DNA of 64,000 nt from CAVTGO01 sp963734275 (GTDB lineage Bacteria; Actinomycetota; UBA4738; HRBIN12), in the NCBI GenBank assembly GCA_963734275.1, contig CAVTGO010000006.1, forward strand, positions 62,001-126,000, given 5' to 3'. The translations under genes were made by a program, and so were the position numbers. The notes under the pieces were generated by a model that saw only the letters and a program-made list of their open reading frames with translations, had not been told where the DNA came from and ran no database searches. This document shows, piece by piece, positions 42,669 to 50,725 of this stretch. Position 1 is the first letter of the stretch. Every line of letters begins with the position of its first letter.

Positions 42669-42693
42669 GGGCGTCCCGGCCTGCCGGACGCCC
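42669..42693 (-). terminator. Hairpin after the mec-moeB-cysO operon
   Basis: An 8-bp perfect stem (GGGCGTCC/GGACGCCC) with a 9-nt loop lies 37 nt beyond the cysO stop and about 107 nt before the subtilase start. It probably ends the CysO operon, so the subtilase has its own promoter in 42563-42668. Confidence 0.65.
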
Positions 42694-42729
42694 AGATCGG
42701 ATCGACCTAGCGCGGTGGTGAGGCGGTCG

Positions 42730-43011
42730 TCACCGGATCCCGCCGGCGACGGCAGGCAGGATCGAGACGGTGTCGCCGTCTTTCACCTCGGTCTCGAGCG
42801 AGCCGAGGTACCGCACGTCCTCGTCGTTCACGTAGACGTTGACGAAGCGGTGCAGGGCGCCGTCCTCGGTCACGACGTTCTTGGTGATGCCGGGGTACCG
42901 TGACTCGAGGTCGGCGAGCAACTCGCGCAGGGTGCCGCCCTCTGCGTCCACGCGAGGCTCGCCGTCGGCGTGCTTGCGCAGGATCGTCGGGAGCTTCACC
43001 AGGACGGGCAT
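42730..43011 (-). CDS. cysO: CysO-type ubiquitin-like sulfur carrier with GGIR tail
   Basis: 93 residues of the MoaD/ThiS beta-grasp fold (VLVKLPTILRKHADGEPRVDAEGGTLRELLADLESRYPGI...FVNVYVNDEDVRYLGSLETEVKDGDTVSILPAVAGG). In mycobacteria CysO ends at the di-glycine, which becomes a thiocarboxylate carrying sulfur for cysteine synthesis. Here two extra residues, Ile-Arg, follow the GG before a clear TGA. The carrier must therefore be trimmed first, as described for QbsE/QbsD. The JAMM protease Mec and the MoeB activator are encoded directly upstream. Confidence 0.93.
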   Translation of the reverse strand: MPVLVKLPTILRKHADGEPRVDAEGGTLRELLADLESRYPGITKNVVTEDGALHRFVNVYVNDEDVRYLGSLETEVKDGDTVSILPAVAGGIR

Positions 43012-43030
43012 CGGTCGTCTCCTGTCTCTG

Positions 43031-43885
43031 TCAGCGGGTGGACACGCCGTGCTCGGCTTCGGAGGGCACGCCTCCCGAGGGGATCCCGCAGAACGCGTCG
43101 TAGTCGATCAGCTCGGTGATGCTCGGCTCCTTGCCGCAGACGGGGCAATCCGCGTCCCAGCGCACCTTCACGGTCTGGAAGTCCATCTGGAGCGCGTCGA
43201 AGATCAGCAGCCGCCCGATCAGCGGGTCGCCCTTTCCGGTGATCAGCTTCACGGCCTCGGTGGCCTGGATGCATCCGACGATGCCCGGCAGCACGCCGAA
43301 CACGCCGCCCTCGGCACAGCTCGGCACCGTGCCGGGCGGCGGGGGCTGCGGGAACAAGCAGCGGTAGCAGGGTGCGTCCGGCCCCGGCATGAACACGGTC
43401 ACCTGGCCGTCCCACTGGTAGATCGAGCCGTAGACGAGAGGCTTGCCGAGGAACTGCGTCGCGTCGTTCACGAGGTAGCGGACGGGGAAGTTGTCGGTGC
43501 CGTCCACGACGACGTCCCACGGCTCGAGGACCTCGAAGGCGTTCTGCGACGTGAGGATCGCGTCGTACGGCACGACCTCGATCGTCGGGTTGATCTGGCG
43601 GAGGCGGTCGACCGCGCTGTCCACCTTCAGGCGTCCGATGTCGGCGGTCGAGTGGATGATCTGACGCTGCAGGTTGGACTCGTCCACGCGGTCGAAGTCC
43701 ACGATGCCGAGCGTGCCCACGCCTGCGGCGGCCAAGTACATCGCCACCGGCGACCCGAGCCCCCCGGCGCCGATGCAGAGCACCTTCGCGTCCAGGAGCT
43801 TGCGCTGACCGTCGCCCCCGATCCCCGGCAGGATGATGTGCCGCGCATACCGGCGCACCTGTTCCTCGGTGAACGGCTCGCTCAT
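43031..43885 (-). CDS. moeB: MoeB/ThiF-type adenylyltransferase (sulfur carrier activating)
   Basis: 284 residues from ATG 43885, overlapping the mec stop by 4 nt (ATGA). Residues 1-30 (FTEEQVRRYARHIILPGIGGDGQRKL) and the ATP loop GAGGLGS (39-45) are classic E1-like features. Four zinc cysteines are at 173, 176, 247 and 250 (CYRC, CPVC), with Cys190 in the crossover loop. It adenylates the GG end of CysO. There is no C-terminal rhodanese domain, unlike MoeZ, so another sulfur donor is needed. Position between mec and cysO argues it is dedicated to CysO. Confidence 0.93.
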   Translation of the reverse strand: MSEPFTEEQVRRYARHIILPGIGGDGQRKLLDAKVLCIGAGGLGSPVAMYLAAAGVGTLGIVDFDRVDESNLQRQIIHSTADIGRLKVDSAVDRLRQINPTIEVVPYDAILTSQNAFEVLEPWDVVVDGTDNFPVRYLVNDATQFLGKPLVYGSIYQWDGQVTVFMPGPDAPCYRCLFPQPPPPGTVPSCAEGGVFGVLPGIVGCIQATEAVKLITGKGDPLIGRLLIFDALQMDFQTVKVRWDADCPVCGKEPSITELIDYDAFCGIPSGGVPSEAEHGVSTR

Positions 43886-44280
43886 GCGACGGTCAACTCC
43901 TCCTCGGCGACTTCGCCGTCCTCGATCCGGAAGCCCCGCAGGACGGGGTTCGCGCGATCCGACAGGGACATCACCAGGTAGTGCGCCTCGGGATAGAACG
44001 CCTGCTTGCGATCCGTGTCCGACGGGAAGGCCTCCGAGTGCGTGTGCGTGTGGAAGATCCCGACGAGCTCCCAGCCCTCGTCGTCCATCTCGTCGAACGC
44101 GACGAGCTGCTCCTTCGGGTCCAGTCGGTAGGTGACGGGGCTCGCGTCCGCGTTGGTCATCGGGAAGAACTTCACGGGACGGCCCTCCTTGCCCGCCAAC
44201 AGTCCGCACGCCTCGTTGGGGAACGCGGCCAGGCCGTGCTCCACCATCTCGTCGAAGAAGCCGCGGTCGATCTGGATCAC
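43882..44280 (-). CDS. mec: Mec, JAMM/Mov34 metalloprotease acting on CysO
   Basis: 132 residues. The JAB1/MPN/Mov34 zinc site is complete: Glu23 (NEACGLL), then HTH at 77-79, Ser87 and Asp90, giving the HxHx7SxxD pattern in GIFHTHTHSEAFPSDTD. The mycobacterial homologue cleaves cysteine off the CysO-cysteine adduct. Here it could also cut the Ile-Arg tail from the CysO precursor (inference). It is first in the operon mec-moeB-cysO and overlaps moeB by 4 nt. Confidence 0.94.
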   Translation of the reverse strand: MIQIDRGFFDEMVEHGLAAFPNEACGLLAGKEGRPVKFFPMTNADASPVTYRLDPKEQLVAFDEMDDEGWELVGIFHTHTHSEAFPSDTDRKQAFYPEAHYLVMSLSDRANPVLRGFRIEDGEVAEEELTVA

Positions 44281-44310
44281 TGCAGGTGCAACAACTGTAG
44301 CAGCGGGTCC

Positions 44311-45372
44311 CTATTCCCCGGATCCCCCGGCGAGGCGGCCGGTGACCGCGATCGTGCCCGGACGGCCGGCCACCGTGACCCCGATGTCCGCCGCCCGGAC
44401 CCCGGCGCCCGCGAGCGCATCGGCGAGCCATTCATGGTCGGTCGCCGCGATCAGGAGCCCGCCGGAGGTCTGGGCATCCGCGAGGACGAGCTGCTCCGGC
44501 TCCCTCAGCCGGCCGAACTGGACGTGAGGGTGGACGTAGGCGAGGTTGCGTTCCGTCCCTCCCGGGACCACGTCCGCCGTCGCGAGCTCCAGCACGCCGG
44601 GGAGCACGGGTACGGCGCCGGCGTCGATGCGCGCCCCCACACCCGAGGCCGCCAACATCCGACGCAGGTGGCCGAGGAGGCCGAAACCGGTGACGTCGGT
44701 GGCCGCCTCAGCGCCGACCTCGACCATCGCCCCGGCGGCAGCGGCGTTCGGCGTCGTCATCACGTCGACGGCCCGTTCGAGGAGCCCCGGCGGGTCCTCC
44801 CCGCGTTTGTGCGCCGTCGTCGCGATCCCGACCCCGAGCGGCTTGGTCAGGAACAGGTGTGCGTCCGGCGGCGCCGTCGAGTTGCGGACGATCTTCTCCG
44901 GGTCGGCGAGCCCGAGGACCACCATCCCGTACTTCGGCTCGGGGTCGGTGATCGTGTGCCCGCCGAGGACCGCGGCGCCGGCCGGACCTGCGACGTCGAT
45001 GCCGCCCTGGAGCACGCGCCCCAGCATCTCGAGCGGCAGGTCGTCCACGGGCCAGCCCGCGATGTTGAGCGCGAGGAACGGGGATGCGCCCATCGCGTAG
45101 ACGTCGGAGAGCGCATTCGTGGCGGCGATCCGCCCCCAATCGTACGGGTCGTCGACGATCGGCGTGAAGAAGTCGAGCGTGGCCACGAGCGCGTGACCGT
45201 CCGGGAGCCGGACGACCGCGGCGTCGTCGCCGGTGTCGGCGCCGACGAGCACCTCGCGCGTGGTCCCGGGCAGCGTCAGCGTGCCGAGGAGTCGATCCAG
45301 CTCACCCGGCCCGAGCTTGCACCCGCATCCGGCGCCGTGGCTGAAGCTCGTCAGCCGCCGCTCGATCACCAC
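44311..45372 (-). CDS. selD: Selenide, water dikinase
   Basis: 353 residues. The catalytic motif SHGAGCGCKLGP aligns with E. coli SelD so that Cys16 and Lys19 match the essential Cys17 and Lys20. ATP-binding features ADTGDDAAVV, NALSDVYAMGA and GGHTITDPEPKYGMV follow. It makes selenophosphate for selenocysteine, selenouridine or selenium cofactors; none of the downstream users is in this window. Its stop lies 30 nt from the mec start, and both genes run in the same direction. Confidence 0.95.
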   Translation of the reverse strand: MVIERRLTSFSHGAGCGCKLGPGELDRLLGTLTLPGTTREVLVGADTGDDAAVVRLPDGHALVATLDFFTPIVDDPYDWGRIAATNALSDVYAMGASPFLALNIAGWPVDDLPLEMLGRVLQGGIDVAGPAGAAVLGGHTITDPEPKYGMVVLGLADPEKIVRNSTAPPDAHLFLTKPLGVGIATTAHKRGEDPPGLLERAVDVMTTPNAAAAGAMVEVGAEAATDVTGFGLLGHLRRMLAASGVGARIDAGAVPVLPGVLELATADVVPGGTERNLAYVHPHVQFGRLREPEQLVLADAQTSGGLLIAATDHEWLADALAGAGVRAADIGVTVAGRPGTIAVTGRLAGGSGE

Positions 45373-45398
45373 GGGCCGAGGATACGTCCGACCGGCGC

Positions 45399-46916
45399 CT
45401 ACGCCGTGGTCGAGACCTCCATCCGGTGGTGCTCACGGACGTCGGCCGAGGCGGCCATCGTCGAGGGCCCGAGCACCCGGTCGCCGTCGCGGAGCTGCTC
45501 GCGGATCGCGGCGAGCTCGCGGCGGGTGAAGTCGCAGCGGGGCGGGACGGGCTCGATCCCGTACAGGCGCGCCGCGTTCAGGCCGAGGATCTTGGCCTTC
45601 AGCTCCTTCGTGAGGGCCGGGTAGCCGTAGCGCTCCTGGAACTCCTCGGAGATGCGGAACGCGCGCATCGCCTGGAGCTGCGGCTGCGGCGAGCCGTAGA
45701 AGAGGCAGTCGGTCCCCCACACGACGTTGTCCCGTCCCACGTGCTTCAGCAGCTTGCCGAGGACGTGAGCCGCCTGCGTCGGCGTGCGCATCACGTTCCA
45801 CCACGTCGAGCCGAGCTCCGCGTACACGTTCTCGTTCGGCCCGACCCCGGCCCGCTCCATCGACGCGATCAATCGGTTCACGCCGACCTCGGCGGTGGCC
45901 GACGTGTACGGACCCTCGAAGCCGCCCGATTCGTAGCCGGAGTGGTACACGACGAACCGCGCGTCCCGGTGCCGGCGCGCGGCCGGGCCGATATCCATCG
46001 GCGAGGAGAACCGGCTACCGCCGGAGAAGCCCTTGTGCACGCAGATCCGATCGATGCCGAGCTCCACGCTCCGGCGGATGAACGGCTCGCCGACCTGCGG
46101 GAGGCCGGGCTCGTGGTCGTCGAGCCACCACGCTCCGCCGCCGGGATCGAAGAAGTCCGGGAAGTGGGTGAACGTCTTCCACGCGACGATCGGGTAGCGC
46201 GACGCGGTGTCCTGCATCCCGCGGAGGACCGCGTCGAGCGAGCCGATGTTCGGCAGCACCTGGCCGTGGAGGAGCACGCGATCGTCGCGGCACAGACCCT
46301 CCACGATGCGCCGCGTCTCGGCCATGATCTCGGGCGACAGCGGCGATCCCTCGGGATAGATCGGCAGCGCCGAGAGCACGGCGACGTTCGTATCACTGCG
46401 GATGAAGAACGCCTCGAGGAAGTGCTCGATCGAGTAGCACACGCGGGGGTCGTCCTCGCCGCAGTCCTGCTGCGGGAAGCTCGCCCAGAACCCTTCGCCG
46501 TTGAACACGGGGTTGAGGTCGTACTCGAGCAGGTGGGCTTGAACGTCCATCACGAATTCCTCGCCGCCGACGGCCTCCTCGGCCGCCTCGGGCTCGGTGC
46601 TCGCCTCGGGGGGGACCTCGAAGCCGCCCCCCGGCCCCGACGTCTGGCGGCTGGGGCGAGCGCGGTGCTCCTCGCGCGTGCAGGCGTCGAGGACGGCGAG
46701 GGTGGTGGCGGCGGCGCACAGCGAGCGGAGGAACCTCCGCCGCGGGATGCGCAGGCGCTCGGCGTCGGCGACGCAGGTCTCCAGCGCACGGCGCTCGGCC
46801 TCCCGCAGCACGGGCGCCATCGGGAGCGGGTCGTACTCGCCGTTCGAGCACGGTCCGAGCGGGATCGGAAGCTCGTCGTCGTTCACGGTGTCCGTGCAGA
46901 CCGTACCGCCAGCCAC
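45399..46916 (-). CDS. Tat-exported amidohydrolase (amidohydrolase 2 family)
   Basis: 505 residues from GTG 46916. A twin-arginine signal IPRRRFLRSLCAAATTLAVLDAC begins at about residue 57, with Cys79 as a possible lipid anchor; the 56-residue extension before it is unusual. The remainder is a TIM-barrel amidohydrolase with VMDVQAHLLEYDLNP, RICVHKGF, DARFVVYHSGYESGG, and NVVWGTDCLFYGSPQPQ near the end carrying the metal Asp. Related enzymes decarboxylate or hydrolyse aromatic acids. Substrate unknown. It diverges from the regulator at 46946, with only 29 nt between starts. Confidence 0.87.
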   Translation of the reverse strand: MAGGTVCTDTVNDDELPIPLGPCSNGEYDPLPMAPVLREAERRALETCVADAERLRIPRRRFLRSLCAAATTLAVLDACTREEHRARPSRQTSGPGGGFEVPPEASTEPEAAEEAVGGEEFVMDVQAHLLEYDLNPVFNGEGFWASFPQQDCGEDDPRVCYSIEHFLEAFFIRSDTNVAVLSALPIYPEGSPLSPEIMAETRRIVEGLCRDDRVLLHGQVLPNIGSLDAVLRGMQDTASRYPIVAWKTFTHFPDFFDPGGGAWWLDDHEPGLPQVGEPFIRRSVELGIDRICVHKGFSGGSRFSSPMDIGPAARRHRDARFVVYHSGYESGGFEGPYTSATAEVGVNRLIASMERAGVGPNENVYAELGSTWWNVMRTPTQAAHVLGKLLKHVGRDNVVWGTDCLFYGSPQPQLQAMRAFRISEEFQERYGYPALTKELKAKILGLNAARLYGIEPVPPRCDFTRRELAAIREQLRDGDRVLGPSTMAASADVREHHRMEVSTTA

Positions 46917-46945
46917 CCGGTTCCGCCGAGCGTAGGCTCCGAGCG

Positions 46946-48781
46946 GTGGACGTCCAGGCGTTCCTCGCTCGCTTCCCGCCGTTCGACGCGCTCGATCCGG
47001 CCCGGCTCGCGGAGGTCGCCCGCTCCGTGCTGATCGAGCACGTCGCGCCGGGGACCACGATCCTGATCCAGGGCGGCCCGCCGGCCGAGCATCTGTACGT
47101 GGTGCGGCGGGGCGCGGTCGAGGTGCTCGACGGCGGCCGCCTCCTGGACCTGCTATCCGAGGGCGAGAGCTTCGGCGCGCCCTCGCTCGTGGCGCACATG
47201 TCGCCGACGGCGACGGTCCGCGCCCACGAGGACGCGCTCTGCTACCTGATCCCGCGCGAGGTCGCGACCCCGCTCCTGCAGACCACAGAGGGCATCGCGT
47301 ACGTCGTGCGGGCCCTCAGCCGCCGGATGGCTCGGATCGACGAGAGCTGGGAGAGCGAGCGGGGCGACGACCGGTACCGCACCGTCGGCTCGTTGATCCG
47401 GCGGCCCCCCGTGACGTGCGATCCCGGTACCAGCGTCGCCGAGGCGGCGGCAATCATGGCGCGCGAGCGCGTGTCGAGCCTGCTGATTCCGACCACCGAG
47501 GGCCATGGGATCCTGACGGACCGGGACCTGCGGACACGGGTGGTGGCCGAGCGCCGCGATCCCTCCACCCCGGTCTCCGAGGTGATGACGCAGCGCGCCG
47601 AGACGGTGGGGCCGGACACGCTCGCCGGGGACGTCCTGCTCCGCATGCTCGAAGGCGGCTTCCACCACTTCCCGGTGGAAGGCCCGGACGGCCTCGCCGG
47701 CGTGGTCACCGACACCGACCTCATGGGCGTCGGCAAGCACACGCCGTTCGCGCTTAAGGCCGCGATCGAGCGCGCGGACGGGCGTGACGCCGTGACAGCG
47801 GCGGGTCGCGGCATCCCCGACGTCGTCGGTTCGTTGATGGACGCGAGCGCCGACCCGGTGGACGTCGGCCGCGTGGTCGCCCTGCTGATCGACGCGATGA
47901 CGCGCCGGCTGCTGGAACTCGGCGTCGATCGTCTGGGCGACCCGCCGGCCGCGTGGGCCTGGCTCGCGCTCGGCAGCGCGGCGCGGCACGAGCAGGCCCT
48001 TCGGACCGACCAGGACCACGCCCTCGCGTACGAGCCCGGCGACGCGGCGCTGGGCGAGGTCGACCCCTACTTCGCAGACCTCGCGGCCTCGGTCGTGGAC
48101 GGGCTCGAGGCCGCCGGGATCCCCCGCTGCGAGGCCGACGCGATGGCCTCGAACGCCGCGCTCCGTCACCCGATCGCCGGATGGACGTCGCGGTTCGAAG
48201 CGTGGATGCGCGACCTCGGGCCGGTCGGCAGCGAGCAGCTCTCGATCGTCTTCGACTACCGGCAGGTCGCGGGACCGCTCGACGCCGAGGGTCCACTCAA
48301 CGCCGAGATCCGAACGGCGCCCTCGCATGCGACGTTCGCCCGCCACCTCGCGAGGCGCGCGCTGGACCTGGGCCCGCCCACCGGGTTCTTCAAGGACCTC
48401 GTGGTCGAGGACCGAGGCGAGCACGCGGGCACGCTCGACGTGAAGCATGGCGGCATCACGATCGTCTCCAACCTGGCGCGCGCCTATGCGGTCGGGTCGG
48501 GGATCACGGAGAAGCGGACGATCGGCCGGCTCCTGGCCGCCGAGAGCGCCGGCGTGATCGACCGGGAGACGTGCGTCGGGCTCGCCGAGTCGTTCCGGTT
48601 CCTGTGGCACGTGCGGCTGCAGCACCACGTCGTCTTGCACCGGGCCGGGCGGGAGCCGAGCGACCACCTCGACCCCGCGGTGCTCGGGCCGCTCGCGCGC
48701 CAGGGGCTGAAGGAGGCCTTCCGCACGATCAGGCGCGCCCAGCGCGCGCTGGCGCTGGAGGCCGGCGTGGCGATGCGCTAA
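46946..48781 (+). CDS. Cyclic-nucleotide-binding / CBS / DUF294 nucleotidyltransferase-like regulator
   Basis: 611 residues from GTG 46946. Domain order: cNMP-binding (30-130, GTTILIQGGPPAEHLYVVRRGAVEVL), two CBS motifs (150-265, LIRRPPVTCDPGTSVAEAAAIMARERVSSLLI and VSEVMTQRAETVGPDTL), then a putative nucleotidyltransferase DUF294 (WAWLALGSAARHEQALRTDQDHALAY, with GSxxRxE/DxDxA catalytic pattern) and a C-terminal substrate-binding DUF294 helical domain. Such proteins are GlnD-like; the target is not known. Its stop overlaps the convergent fabI stop (48778-48781). Confidence 0.9.
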   Translation: MDVQAFLARFPPFDALDPARLAEVARSVLIEHVAPGTTILIQGGPPAEHLYVVRRGAVEVLDGGRLLDLLSEGESFGAPSLVAHMSPTATVRAHEDALCYLIPREVATPLLQTTEGIAYVVRALSRRMARIDESWESERGDDRYRTVGSLIRRPPVTCDPGTSVAEAAAIMARERVSSLLIPTTEGHGILTDRDLRTRVVAERRDPSTPVSEVMTQRAETVGPDTLAGDVLLRMLEGGFHHFPVEGPDGLAGVVTDTDLMGVGKHTPFALKAAIERADGRDAVTAAGRGIPDVVGSLMDASADPVDVGRVVALLIDAMTRRLLELGVDRLGDPPAAWAWLALGSAARHEQALRTDQDHALAYEPGDAALGEVDPYFADLAASVVDGLEAAGIPRCEADAMASNAALRHPIAGWTSRFEAWMRDLGPVGSEQLSIVFDYRQVAGPLDAEGPLNAEIRTAPSHATFARHLARRALDLGPPTGFFKDLVVEDRGEHAGTLDVKHGGITIVSNLARAYAVGSGITEKRTIGRLLAAESAGVIDRETCVGLAESFRFLWHVRLQHHVVLHRAGREPSDHLDPAVLGPLARQGLKEAFRTIRRAQRALALEAGVAMR

Positions 48782-49578
48782 TCGCCCGGCGCCGCCGCGG
48801 GGGCCGCGCCGGCAGAACCCATCGCGTGGTAGCCGCCGTCGACGTGGATCATCTCGCCGCTGATCGCGCGCGCGAGGTCCGAGAACAGGAACGTCACCGC
48901 GTCCGCGACCGGGGAGGGATCGGTCACGTCCCAGCCGAGCGGAGCCCGCGCGTCCCAACCATCGGCGATCGCCTCGAAGCCGGGGATCCCCTTGCCCGCT
49001 ATGGTGCGCAGGGGGCCGGCCGAGACGGTGTTCACGCGGATCGCGTGCCGGCCGAGGTCCCGCGCGAGGTACCGCGTGACGGACTCGAGCCCGGCCTTGG
49101 CCACACCCATCCAGTCGTAGACCGGCCACGCGAACCGGGCGTCGAAGTCGAGTGACACGATCGAGCCGCCGTGCTCCTTCATGTGCGGGAGCAGCCCAGC
49201 CGCGATCGCCTTGAGCGAGAAGGCGCTCGTCTGGAACGCCGTCGCGACGCTCTCCCAGGGCGTCGTGAGGAAGTTCCCGCCCAGCGCGTCCTGCGGCGCG
49301 AACGCGATCGCGTGGAGGAACCCGTCGACCCGGCCCCACCGGGACCCGAGCTCGGCGGCGACGGATTCGATGTGCTCGGGCGCGTTCGCGTCCATCTCGA
49401 GCACGTCGGCCGGTTGCGGGAGGCGACGCGCGACCTTCTCGGTGAGTCCCATCGCGCGGCCGAAGGAGGTGAGGACGATCTCGGCGCCGTGCTCCTGCGC
49501 GGAGCGCGCCGCGGAGAACGCGATGGACCCGCGCGTCAGCACGCCGGTGATCAACAGCTTCTTGCCGTCCAGCAGCAC
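48778..49578 (-). CDS. fabI: Enoyl-[acyl-carrier-protein] reductase (NADH)
   Basis: 266 residues of the FabI/InhA type. The start MLLDGKKLLITGVLTRGSIAFSAARSAQEHGA has the divergent SDR nucleotide loop typical of FabI, and the active site YDWMGVAKAG gives Tyr-x6-Lys as in InhA. GGYHAMG lies at the C-terminus. It performs the last reduction of type II fatty acid elongation. Its TAG stop overlaps the TAA of the convergent regulator gene within CTAA. Confidence 0.94.
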   Translation of the reverse strand: MLLDGKKLLITGVLTRGSIAFSAARSAQEHGAEIVLTSFGRAMGLTEKVARRLPQPADVLEMDANAPEHIESVAAELGSRWGRVDGFLHAIAFAPQDALGGNFLTTPWESVATAFQTSAFSLKAIAAGLLPHMKEHGGSIVSLDFDARFAWPVYDWMGVAKAGLESVTRYLARDLGRHAIRVNTVSAGPLRTIAGKGIPGFEAIADGWDARAPLGWDVTDPSPVADAVTFLFSDLARAISGEMIHVDGGYHAMGSAGAAPAAAPGD

Positions 49579-49617
49579 GGTCGTCGCTCCTCGTCGGTTC
49601 GGGGCATGCTATCGGGA

Positions 49618-50637
49618 ATGCCGACGGACCTGGAAGCGCTCCCGAAGGTGGACCTGCACCGGCACCTCGAGGGCGCGATCCGCCTCGCGACGCTGATCGA
49701 CCTCTATCGCGATGCCGGCGCTCCCCTCCCCGAGACGACCCCCACCGAACTCGAGGCCCGGGCACGCGTGCTGACGCCGATGAACAACCTCGAGGAGGTG
49801 CTCTCGCGCTTCACCCTTGCGCAGGAGGCGTTCTGGGACGCGGCCGCTGCCGAGCGGATCGCGTACGAGGCCGTCGAGGATCTGGCGCTCGACGGCGTGC
49901 GCCTGGCCGAGCTGCGCTTCTCTCCCGACTTCCTCGCCCGTCCGCACGGCCTGGACTGGAACGCCGCCCTCGACGCGATCGTCCGCGGCGTCGAGCGAGC
50001 CTCGCGCGACCAGGACGTGACCGTCGGCCTGATCGTCATCGCGAGCCGCAACTACGGCATGGGGTCGGCCGAGCGGACGGTGGGGTTCGCGCTGGATCGG
50101 CGTGACGACCTCGTGGCGTTCGATCTTGCCGGCGACGAGCAGGCGTTCCCGCCGTCGATGTACGTGGACGTCGTCGCCCGGCTCGCCGGGAGCGGGCTGA
50201 AGCTCACGACCCATTACGGGGAGTCGGGCGGTCCGGCGTTCCCCCGCGAGGCGATCGAGGCGCTCGGCTCGCTGCGGCTCGGCCACGGCGTGAGCGTGGC
50301 GCGCGACCCCGAGGTCGTCGCGCTCGCGCGCGAGCGCCGCGTCACGCTGGAGATGTGCCCGACCTCGAACGTACGCACCCGCGCCGTCGCCTCGCTGGCC
50401 GAGCACCCCGCGCGCCGGCTCCTCGATCAGGACGTCCTGGTCACGATCAACACCGACAACCCCGAGCTGTTCGGCGTGGACCTCACCCACGAGCTCGGGC
50501 TCGCACGGGACACCTTGCGGTTCACCGAGGACGACCTGCGGCAGGTGACCGCGAACGCGCTCGAGGCGAGCTTCGTGGACGAGGCGGCGAAGGACGACGT
50601 TCGGCGACGGCACTTCGGCTGGGTGGATGCACGCTGA
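49618..50637 (+). CDS. add: Adenosine deaminase family protein
   Basis: 339 residues from ATG 49618. Zinc ligands and catalytic residues appear as LPKVDLHRHLEGA, HYGES (Glu), LGHGVSVA (His) and NTDNPELFG (Asp). HYGE replaces the more common HAGE, and TDN replaces the classical DDP, a form also found in mycobacterial Add. It converts adenosine to inosine in purine salvage. It diverges from fabI with 39 nt between starts. The downstream DUF885 gene starts 88 nt later on the same strand. Confidence 0.92.
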   Translation: MPTDLEALPKVDLHRHLEGAIRLATLIDLYRDAGAPLPETTPTELEARARVLTPMNNLEEVLSRFTLAQEAFWDAAAAERIAYEAVEDLALDGVRLAELRFSPDFLARPHGLDWNAALDAIVRGVERASRDQDVTVGLIVIASRNYGMGSAERTVGFALDRRDDLVAFDLAGDEQAFPPSMYVDVVARLAGSGLKLTTHYGESGGPAFPREAIEALGSLRLGHGVSVARDPEVVALARERRVTLEMCPTSNVRTRAVASLAEHPARRLLDQDVLVTINTDNPELFGVDLTHELGLARDTLRFTEDDLRQVTANALEASFVDEAAKDDVRRRHFGWVDAR

Positions 50638-50725
50638 CCGGCCTCCCTCGGACGCCGGTGGGCCAGACATCGGTGAGCAAGACGTCGGTAGGATGGACGC
50701 TCCCGAACGGAAGGAACCCACCTCG

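Noticed and set aside
44311..45372. Possible selenocysteine codon in selD
   Set aside because: The catalytic position is encoded as Cys, and there is no in-frame UGA, so SelD is not itself a selenoprotein here.
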